Shown here: positions 1-5,284 of the stretch, piece by piece | Layout of the letters: each line of letters opens with the position of its first letter | How positions within the stretch are numbered: position 1 is the first letter of the stretch | Source: Acidobacteriota bacterium | Lineage (GTDB): Bacteria > Acidobacteriota > Terriglobia > Terriglobales > Acidobacteriaceae | Assembly: GCA_021793595.1 (NCBI GenBank) | Contig: JAJYSL010000194.1 | Coordinates: 1-8,157, forward strand | DNA length: 8,157 nt | Direction of reading: 5' to 3' | The notes under the pieces: generated by a model | Database searches by the model: none | What the model was told of the DNA's origin: nothing | What the model saw: the letters and a program-made list of their open reading frames with translations, nothing else | Made by a program: the position numbers and the translations under genes

Positions 1-1038
1 CCGGGCGTCGGCAAAACGTTCAACATGCTCAGCGAGGCCATCCGACGCCGCAATCGAGGCGAAGATGTGGTCATTGGGTTCATCGAAACTCACCAGCGTC
101 CTCGCGTCATCGAGTTGGCTAAGCAGTTGGAGGCGATCCCTACCCGAAAGGTGGAGTACAAAGGCACGTTCTTTGAAGAATTGGACGTGGATGCCGTGCT
201 GGCGAGAAAACCGCAGGTCGTTCTGATCGATGAGCTGGCGCACACGAACATTCCCGGCAGCAAGCACGAAAAGCGATATGAGGATGTTCTTGAAGTCCTG
301 CAGCACCGGATCGACGTGATGTCTGCGCTAAATGTGCAGCACGTGGAAAGTCTGGCTCCGACTGTTCAAAGCATCACCGGCGTCACCGTGCGGGAAACTG
401 TTCCAGACTGGGTGCTGGGACGCGCGGATGAAGTTGTGCTGGTCGATGTGACGCCGGAAGCGTTGCAGACCCGCATGCGGCGCGGCGATATCTATCCGGC
501 TGAGCGAATTGAAAGATCCCTTGCGAATTTCTTCCGGCGCGGCAACCTGCTCGCGCTGCGGGAACTGGCGCTGAAGCGAGTCACCCACGCCGTCGATCAG
601 AATCTGGATGCCTACCTGCGCAGAAAACAATTGGGGCAGGACTGGGTGGTCCAGGAACGAGTGGCCGTCTGCATCAGCTCCAACCCAGCGTCGCAGCAAC
701 TGATCGCGCGCGGCGCGCGTATGGCCGAGGGTATGGACGCGGAATTTTACATTCTGCACGTCGATCTGCCCGACGACGCAATGGAAGATAAGCGTCGAAG
801 CCTGGCAGCAAATCTGCGTTTCGCGGAAAATCTCTCAGCGCGGATTTTCCATGTTCAGGGCGGCAACGTTGCCAGTGCGATTGCCGATTTCGCGAAGGAA
901 CATCGCATCACCCAGATTATTCTTGGCCGCTCAGCAATTCGAGGCTGGCGCAATTATCTCTACTTCATGGCAATCCAGAAACTGCTTCGCGAGGCTCCTC
1001 ATGTCGATGTGCACATCGTGACCCAGGAACCGCATTGA
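1..1038 (+). CDS. kdpD: Short KdpD: KdpD N-terminal domain plus USP domain, no kinase (5' end outside window)
   Basis: The reading frame is open from base 1, so the start lies upstream; 345 residues are visible. The first residues, PGVGKT, are the end of the KdpD Walker A motif. By comparison with E. coli KdpD about 30-40 residues are missing. A Walker B-like stretch with DELAHTN lies at visible residues 77-83. It is followed by family signatures such as LNVQHVESL, RETVPD and NFFRRGNLLALRELALKR. Residues about 221-341 form a universal-stress-protein-like domain with ILGRS at 307-311. The protein stops there: the four membrane helices and the HisKA/HATPase kinase region of the roughly 894-residue E. 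coli KdpD are absent, and the next gene begins 7 bp later. In the family this cytoplasmic region binds ATP and modulates the kinase/phosphatase balance. Stand-alone versions are known, for example in Anabaena. Its working partner here is not visible. Domain identity is certain; the role without a kinase is inferred. Confidence 0.93.
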   Translation, partial: PGVGKTFNMLSEAIRRRNRGEDVVIGFIETHQRPRVIELAKQLEAIPTRKVEYKGTFFEELDVDAVLARKPQVVLIDELAHTNIPGSKHEKRYEDVLEVLQHRIDVMSALNVQHVESLAPTVQSITGVTVRETVPDWVLGRADEVVLVDVTPEALQTRMRRGDIYPAERIERSLANFFRRGNLLALRELALKRVTHAVDQNLDAYLRRKQLGQDWVVQERVAVCISSNPASQQLIARGARMAEGMDAEFYILHVDLPDDAMEDKRRSLAANLRFAENLSARIFHVQGGNVASAIADFAKEHRITQIILGRSAIRGWRNYLYFMAIQKLLREAPHVDVHIVTQEPH

Positions 1039-1045
1039 GACCTCG

Positions 1046-1792
1046 ATGACCGACCCAGCAGGCACAAGTCGTGATACCGCAGAGCCAGGCAGAATCCTGA
1101 TCGTCGATGATGAAGCGCAGATTATTCGTGTACTGTCCATGGCCTGCACAGCCCAGGGCTATCGGGTGAAATCTGCGTCGGACGGAGAATCCGCGCTGAA
1201 CGTGCTGAAAAGCTGGCCCGCCGACTTGGTGATCACCGACCTCTCCATGCCGAATATGGATGGCGTGGAGCTTTGTCGCGCGATTCGAGATCGGTCCAAC
1301 GTGCCGATTCTGGTGCTGTCGGTGCGAAACCAGGAAAAGATAAAGGTCGAAGCCCTGGATGCCGGCGCCGATGACTATGTAACCAAGCCCTTCCAAATCG
1401 GCGAGCTTCTTGCCAGAATTCGCGCCGCGCTCCGGCGGGTCAAAACCGCAAAAAAAGAAGACAAAACCGCGGAAGTGACGATTGGAGATTTCCGTATCGA
1501 TCCCCGGTCCCGCCAGGTATTCGTGCGTGGGACAGAAGTCCATCTCACACCCAAGGAGTTCGACCTACTGCACGCACTGTCGCTCTCTCCAGATCGGGTC
1601 ATCACTCGCCGCTCGCTGATGGTTGCGGTCTGGGGTGGCTATAACGTGGATCAGCCTGAATCTTTGCGGGTCCTCATAGGACAGGTCCGCCGCAAAATTG
1701 AACCCGCGGGTGAACCCCAATATATCCTTACGGAACCTTGGGTTGGATATCGCTTTGTCCCCGACGGCATCCGTCCCCAGCAATCCTTATAA
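1046..1792 (+). CDS. kdpE: KdpE, OmpR-family response regulator of the kdp operon
   Basis: This is a complete 248-residue response regulator that should activate kdp transcription when phosphorylated. The receiver domain covers residues about 16-130. It has the acidic pair D21-D22, the phosphoacceptor D65 in ITDLSMPNMDG, the switch serine S92 and the conserved K114 in TKPF. A lysine-rich linker (about 131-142) leads to a winged-helix DNA-binding domain (about 144-238), with LTPKEFDLL, a SLRVLIGQVRRKIE recognition region and a C-terminal VGYRF hairpin. The N-terminus is about 15 residues longer before the first beta strand than in E. coli KdpE (225 aa). The ATG at 1046 has only a weak GAGA upstream, so translation may be coupled to kdpD, which ends 7 bp before. 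The gene sits beside short kdpD and directly before a tandem-repeat operator and the pump genes, which supports kdpE over other OmpR-type regulators. The last two codons and the stop overlap the first operator repeat. Confidence 0.95.
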   Translation: MTDPAGTSRDTAEPGRILIVDDEAQIIRVLSMACTAQGYRVKSASDGESALNVLKSWPADLVITDLSMPNMDGVELCRAIRDRSNVPILVLSVRNQEKIKVEALDAGADDYVTKPFQIGELLARIRAALRRVKTAKKEDKTAEVTIGDFRIDPRSRQVFVRGTEVHLTPKEFDLLHALSLSPDRVITRRSLMVAVWGGYNVDQPESLRVLIGQVRRKIEPAGEPQYILTEPWVGYRFVPDGIRPQQSL

Positions 1793-1827
1793 CTTTCTTA
1801 CGATCTTCTTATGCCGTTTTTATGCCC
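1784..1827 (+). promoter_or_regulatory. Candidate KdpE operator: four in-phase 11-bp direct repeats
   Basis: Four consecutive 11-mers share a TTCTTAT-like core in exact register: TCCTTATAACT (1784-1794), TTCTTACGATC (1795-1805), TTCTTATGCCG (1806-1816) and TTTTTATGCCC (1817-1827). Repeats 3 and 4 agree at 9 of 11 positions. OmpR/PhoB-family regulators typically bind head-to-tail half-sites about 11 bp apart, one helical turn, so four half-sites would fit two dimers. The array begins within the last codons of kdpE and ends upstream of the structural operon. The repeat pattern is seen directly; assignment to KdpE rests on position and family knowledge. Confidence 0.72.
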
Positions 1828-1837
1828 ATAGGTGTGA

Positions 1838-1843
1838 ACTAAT
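1838..1843 (+). promoter_or_regulatory. Possible -10 element of the porin-kdpFABC operon
   Basis: ACTAAT matches the TATAAT consensus at 4 of 6 positions and begins 10 bp after the last operator repeat. There is no good -35 hexamer: the expected position falls on the last operator repeats. This is the arrangement seen at PhoB-type activator-dependent promoters. It would put the transcript start near 1850 and give a leader of roughly 150 nt. This is inference from spacing; other start sites are possible. Confidence 0.35.
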
Positions 1844-1845
1844 GG

Positions 1846-1867
1846 CAGTTCGAATCTATCGGAACTG
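1846..1867 (+). repeat. Short inverted repeat between operator and first operon gene
   Basis: CAGTTC (1846-1851) and GAACTG (1862-1867) are perfect inverted arms. Two more pairs can form inside them (G1852-C1860 and A1853-T1859) if G1861 is bulged out, leaving a 5-nt loop. It may be a regulator half-site pair, a small RNA hairpin near the 5' end of the leader, or chance. No T-run follows directly, so it is not a terminator. Confidence 0.4.
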
Positions 1868-1988
1868 AGCAGGCAATGATGTTAGCTACATTCTTCGCGG
1901 GAACGAGCTGTGCTGTGGTGATAGGTTTTTTTCTTTTTTGTTATCGTGGATTTGCTCGTACTCAGGCGGCAGATCGCGCGAAAAGTCA

Positions 1989-1992
1989 GAGG
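1989..1992 (+). promoter_or_regulatory. Ribosome binding site supporting a GTG start for the barrel protein
   Basis: GAGG, in the context AGAGGGTGA, lies 6 nt before the in-frame GTG at 1999. It is a better Shine-Dalgarno site than anything before the ATG at 2029 or the ATG pair at 1876/1879. It is the main reason for placing the start at 1999. Confidence 0.5.
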
Positions 1993-1998
1993 GTGAAT

Positions 1999-3270
1999 GT
2001 GTTTTCATTCGATCACGAAAAACATATCATGTCTGGGGGCAAGAAAACCTTGTCGGCGTTCCTTGCCCTCGGATTATTCCCCGTCGCAGCCACGCGCGCG
2101 CAAACCGGTGGGCAAGCCGCAATGGATGCAAATGCCAATCAGCCTGGCTCAGTGACCGCATCGCAAGCAACCCCCGCCGAAACCGCACCTGCAGCTCCCC
2201 TTTCGACGCCGGCAATGGTTGGCCCGCTCATTGCCGCATCTCCCAGAACGTTTGACGCAGGGCCATTTGGAAAGCTGAACGTGAATGGTATCCTCAGCGG
2301 CTTCGGATCTTGGCAGGGCCACCCCGTCTCCAGCGATCGAGTCGCACGTGCGGATGTCAGCAACGGACAGATATTCATTCAAAAAAACAGCGGACTTGTG
2401 CAGTTTTTTCTACAGGCGGGTACCTACAATCTTCCTGCAATAGGCATGCCGTTTCTTTCCACTCGCAATACTGTCAACGACTATTTCGGGGCTTTACCGC
2501 AGGCGTATCTAAAGCTTGCTCCCAAGGGCAATTTCTCGTTTCTCATCGGCAAGCTGCCAACGTTGATCGGCGCAGAAGACACCTTCAGCTTTGAAAACAT
2601 GAACATCGAGAGAGGCCTCTTGTGGAACCAGGAAAACGACATCGATCGTGGAATGCAGTTGAATTACTCGAAGAGAAAATTGAGCGGCGCTCTTTCTTGG
2701 AATGATGGCTTCTATTCCAACCGCTATAACTGGCTCACCGGCCAGTTGACCTATGCGGCGAATGCCGCCAATGGACTGGAGCTCGTGGCGGGCGCCAATC
2801 TTGGACATACCGGTTATTCCAGTGTCGCCAACCCTCTCTATCAAAACAACAGTGATATTTATGCACTTATCTACACCCACACCGCTAAGCGATGGATGGT
2901 CGAGCCATATTTTCAATACACCTATGTCCCTGTGGATGCGAAGATTGGAGTCAGCCGCGCGACGGCAACTCAGGGCGAAGCTGTGTTGGGCAGTTATAGC
3001 TTCCCCCACAATTTGACCATAGCCGGAAGAGTGGAATATATCTCCAGCACCGGCGGTGCCCACAACGGAGCAGTCAACTTGTTATACGGTCCGGGCAGCC
3101 AGGCTTGGTCGCTAACCTTGACGCCAACGTATCAACGGAAAGCGTTCTTCGTCCGCGACGAATTTTCCGTGACGCAAGCTGTAAACTTCACGCCTGGAGA
3201 TGCCTTCGGCGCAAACCGTTTACATTCCAGCCAGATACGAGGAGTGATTGAATGCGGATTTATGTTTTGA
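1999..3270 (+). CDS. Outer-membrane beta-barrel protein (OmpL-like putative porin) in the kdp operon
   Basis: This probably forms an outer-membrane channel; with a GTG start it has 423 residues. A signal peptide is clear: GGKK, then a hydrophobic core with SAFLALGLFPVAA, then TRA|QT as the likely cleavage site near residue 34. An Ala/Pro/Thr/Gln-rich linker follows (about 35-80), then a barrel region. That region has alternating polar and hydrophobic strands, frequent Tyr/Trp/Asn, and segments such as AYLKLAPKGNFSFLIGKLPT, NIERGLLWNQENDIDRGMQ and EPYFQYTYVP. The protein ends in Phe (ECGFMF), as outer-membrane barrels usually do. The pattern recalls the 'putative beta-barrel porin-2, OmpL-like' family, from memory only. 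The frame is open back to an ATG at 1876, but that extension has few G/C third positions and would put a second hydrophobic segment before the signal peptide. ATG 2029 (413 aa) is another start. It lies between the operator and kdpFABC, so co-regulation with the pump is likely. Substrate specificity is unknown. Confidence 0.8.
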   Translation: MFSFDHEKHIMSGGKKTLSAFLALGLFPVAATRAQTGGQAAMDANANQPGSVTASQATPAETAPAAPLSTPAMVGPLIAASPRTFDAGPFGKLNVNGILSGFGSWQGHPVSSDRVARADVSNGQIFIQKNSGLVQFFLQAGTYNLPAIGMPFLSTRNTVNDYFGALPQAYLKLAPKGNFSFLIGKLPTLIGAEDTFSFENMNIERGLLWNQENDIDRGMQLNYSKRKLSGALSWNDGFYSNRYNWLTGQLTYAANAANGLELVAGANLGHTGYSSVANPLYQNNSDIYALIYTHTAKRWMVEPYFQYTYVPVDAKIGVSRATATQGEAVLGSYSFPHNLTIAGRVEYISSTGGAHNGAVNLLYGPGSQAWSLTLTPTYQRKAFFVRDEFSVTQAVNFTPGDAFGANRLHSSQIRGVIECGFMF

Positions 3271-3285
3271 CATTACAAGGGCGAC

Positions 3286-3290
3286 AGGAG
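3286..3290 (+). promoter_or_regulatory. Strong Shine-Dalgarno before the 28-codon peptide
   Basis: AGGAG stands 7 nt before the GTG at 3298. A consensus site at ideal spacing, placed between the barrel-protein stop (3270) and this GTG, is the main evidence that the tiny reading frame is translated. Confidence 0.6.
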
Positions 3291-3297
3291 AGGAACA

Positions 3298-3384
3298 GTG
3301 ACTGACATCTGGATGGTTCTACTCACTCTTCTATTTTTCGCGGTGGCAATCGGATACACGCTCGGGTGCGAGCGATTGAGGTAA
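3298..3384 (+). CDS. Small single-span membrane peptide upstream of kdpF (28 aa, GTG start)
   Basis: This is a 28-codon frame, GTG to TAA, preceded by AGGAG at 7-nt spacing. The product begins TDIWMVLLTLLFF, continues as one hydrophobic helix (about residues 4-22) and ends GCERLR, with one cysteine (C24) and a charged tail. It starts 27 bp after the barrel-protein gene and stops 4 bp before kdpF; the kdpF ribosome binding site (GAGG, 3378-3381) lies in its last codons, so the two may be translationally coupled. It is not KdpF, which follows separately with its own typical ending. I recall similar short frames ending in GC-acidic-RL beside kdp operons of other bacteria, but this is unverified. 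A small inner-membrane subunit or assembly/regulatory peptide of the Kdp complex is the natural guess; no function is established by the sequence. Confidence 0.72.
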   Translation: MTDIWMVLLTLLFFAVAIGYTLGCERLR

Positions 3385-3388
3385 CTCC

Positions 3389-3478
3389 ATGCATATTGAA
3401 TCCGCAGTCCTGCTTCTCATCTCGTTATCCATGTTGGTGTATCTGGTATTCGCCCTGTTGCGTCCGGAGAAGTTCTAA
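3389..3478 (+). CDS. kdpF: KdpF, small membrane subunit of the Kdp K+ pump
   Basis: A 29-residue peptide, the same length as E. coli KdpF. It has one hydrophobic helix (about residues 6-24) and the recognisable C-terminal YLVFALLRPEKF, comparable to YLVYALINAEAF in E. coli. KdpF is a single-span inner-membrane subunit associated with KdpA that stabilises the complex. The start ATG at 3389 has GAGG 7 nt upstream inside the preceding gene, and the stop is 2 bp before the kdpA ATG, so the four small-to-large genes here are tightly packed. Identity rests on the C-terminal motif, length and position directly before kdpA. Confidence 0.9.
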   Translation: MHIESAVLLLISLSMLVYLVFALLRPEKF

Positions 3479-3480
3479 TC

Positions 3481-5256
3481 ATGACCGCAAATGGATGGTT
3501 TCAAATCGCGCTGTTCTTCTTGCTGATTGTTTTGATTGCGCGACCCCTCGGCATCTACATGGCCAGCGTCTTTGAGCGCCGCAAGACATTCATGGATCCG
3601 GTGCTGGTTCCAATCGAACGCCTTCTCTATCGGCTTACGGGAGTTGAGGCGGACAAAGAGATGCGCTGGACGGAATACGGAATCGCGATGTTGCTGTTCA
3701 GCCTCGTATCCATGCTGCTCGTTTACCTCATTGAACGCGTCCAGGCGTGGCTGCCTTGGAACCCCCAACATCTCCCCAATGTGCCCGCCGTGCTTGCATT
3801 GAACACGGCCGCGTCGTTCACGAGCAACACCAACTGGCAGGCCTATGTTCCCGAAGCCACGATGTCGTACCTGACCCAGATGGCCGGGCTTGCCTATCAT
3901 AACTTCACATCGGCAGCGGTCGGCATGGCGTTGGCCATTGCATTCATCCGCGGCATCAGCCGGCGCGAGCAAAACACGCTCGGCAACTTCTGGGTGGATG
4001 CTACCCGCGCAATTCTATGGGTGCTGCTGCCAATTTCTTTTGTGCTGGCCCTGGTGCTTGTCTCGCAGGGAGTCGTGCAAAACCTGCATCCCTACAGCAC
4101 CGCGCGCCTAGTGGAATCTCAACAGATCGTTACGCCCGACAGTAACGGCAAGCCCGTCACCCAGGTCATCACCACACAAGCGATCGCGCAGGGGCCGGTG
4201 GCTTCGCAGGAGGCTATCAAGATGTTAGGAACGAATGGGGGGGGCTTTTTCAACGCCAATAGCGCCCATCCGTTTGAGAATCCGACCCCGCTTTCCAACT
4301 TGCTGGAGATGCTCGCCATCTTCGCCATTTCTGCTGGATTGACCGTCACCATGGGGCGCATGACCGGCTCTCCGCTGCACGGCTGGGCTGTCTTTGCGGC
4401 CATGGCAATCCTGTTCTTCGCCGGTGTCACCACAGCGTATTGGGCGGAAGCACGCGGCAACCCGCTGATGCATGGCGTCGCCCAGCAAAGAACAGAAACG
4501 CAGGTCGGCGGCAACATGGAAGGCAAGGAAGTCCGCTTCGGAATTGCCAACAGCGCCCTGTTCGCTGCCGTGACAACGGATGCGAGTTGCGGTGCGGTGA
4601 ACAGCATGCATGACTCGTTCACTCCGTTGGGTGGAATGGTCCCGATGGTCAACATCATGTTGGGAGAAATCGTCTTCGGCGGTGTGGGCGCTGGCATGTA
4701 TGGAATGTTGATCTTCGTTGTACTATCCGTCTTTATCGCCGGACTGATGGTCGGTCGAACGCCGGAGTATCTCGGCAAGAAGATCGAAGCCTATGACGTG
4801 AAGATGGCGATGCTATACGTCCTTATTTTCCCGCTGTTGATCTTATGTTTTAGCGCGGCGACGGTCTTGCTGCCTCATCTCGGACTCAGTAGCCTGACGA
4901 ACGCAGGTCCGCACGGCCTTTCGGAAATCCTGTACGCCTTTTCCTCGGCAGCCGGCAATAACGGCTCAGCCTTTGCGGGGCTGAATGCCAACACGAATTA
5001 CTTTAACCTCGCCCTCGCAATCGTGATGCTAAGTGGACGTTTCCTGATGATCGTTCCGATGTTGGCGGTGGCAGGAAACCTGGCTCGGAAGAAAATCGCT
5101 CCCGCATCCGCAGGGACGTTTCCGGTGACCACACCATTGTTCACCATCCTTCTGACTGGCGTGATTGTCATTGTTGGCGCATTGACCTTTTTTCCAGCGT
5201 TGACGCTGGGTCCAATCCTTGAACACCTGCTGATGTACGCAGGAAGAACCTTCTAG
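3481..5256 (+). CDS. kdpA: KdpA, K+-translocating subunit of the Kdp ATPase
   Basis: KdpA is the channel-like inner-membrane subunit that selects K+ for the pump. The 591-residue product has the four family filter-loop signatures: TSNTNWQAY (114-122), GTNGGGFFN (250-258), [11 protein letters not shown] (from 369) and [10 protein letters not shown] (from 492). [11 protein letters not shown] follows the second. Many hydrophobic segments fit the usual ten-helix architecture. It is about 34 residues longer than E. coli KdpA (557). Most of the excess is in the loop before the second filter, where the segment around [18 protein letters not shown] has no counterpart in the E. coli sequence as I remember it; such a loop is common outside enterics. 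The ATG at 3481 is 2 bp after the kdpF stop, with GGAG at 3466-3469. The second filter is encoded across a run of eight G (4237-4244). All filter residues are present, so it should be functional. Confidence 0.98.
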   Translation: MTANGWFQIALFFLLIVLIARPLGIYMASVFERRKTFMDPVLVPIERLLYRLTGVEADKEMRWTEYGIAMLLFSLVSMLLVYLIERVQAWLPWNPQHLPNVPAVLALNTAASFTSNTNWQAYVPEATMSYLTQMAGLAYHNFTSAAVGMALAIAFIRGISRREQNTLGNFWVDATRAILWVLLPISFVLALVLVSQGVVQNLHPYSTARLVESQQIVTPDSNGKPVTQVITTQAIAQGPVASQEAIKMLGTNGGGFFNANSAHPFENPTPLSNLLEMLAIFAISAGLTVTMGRMTGSPLHGWAVFAAMAILFFAGVTTAYWAEARGNPLMHGVAQQRTETQVGGNMEGKEVRFGIANSALFAAVTTDASCGAVNSMHDSFTPLGGMVPMVNIMLGEIVFGGVGAGMYGMLIFVVLSVFIAGLMVGRTPEYLGKKIEAYDVKMAMLYVLIFPLLILCFSAATVLLPHLGLSSLTNAGPHGLSEILYAFSSAAGNNGSAFAGLNANTNYFNLALAIVMLSGRFLMIVPMLAVAGNLARKKIAPASAGTFPVTTPLFTILLTGVIVIVGALTFFPALTLGPILEHLLMYAGRTF

Positions 5257-5273
5257 TCAGAGCATGGCTGTTC

Positions 5274-5277
5274 GGAG
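5274..5277 (+). promoter_or_regulatory. Ribosome binding site deciding the kdpB start
   Basis: GGAG lies 7 nt before the ATG at 5285, whereas the in-frame ATG at 5264 has only a weak AGAG. Starting at 5285 also brings the catalytic residues to the same numbers as in E. coli KdpB (D307, S162), so 5285 is preferred. Confidence 0.75.
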
Positions 5278-5284
5278 AAACAAG

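Noticed and set aside
965..1543. 192-codon minus-strand frame across the kdpD-kdpE junction
   Set aside because: It crosses two well-supported genes on the other strand and shows no family features.
1842..1868. Eight-codon mini-frame (MAVRIYRN) before the barrel gene, possible leader peptide
   Set aside because: Its ATG would precede the inferred transcript start, it has no run of regulatory codons, and a frame this short is expected by chance.
1926..1943. T-rich tract as an intrinsic terminator or attenuator
   Set aside because: No stable GC-rich hairpin directly precedes the T run; only 3-bp arms could be found.
2509..3063. 184-codon minus-strand frame opposite the barrel protein
   Set aside because: No domain or ribosome binding site recognised; explained as a shadow of the barrel coding frame.
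5264..5284. Seven-residue longer kdpB N-terminus from ATG 5264
   Set aside because: Weak ribosome binding site; the start at 5285 has GGAG at 7 nt and reproduces E. coli length and residue numbering.
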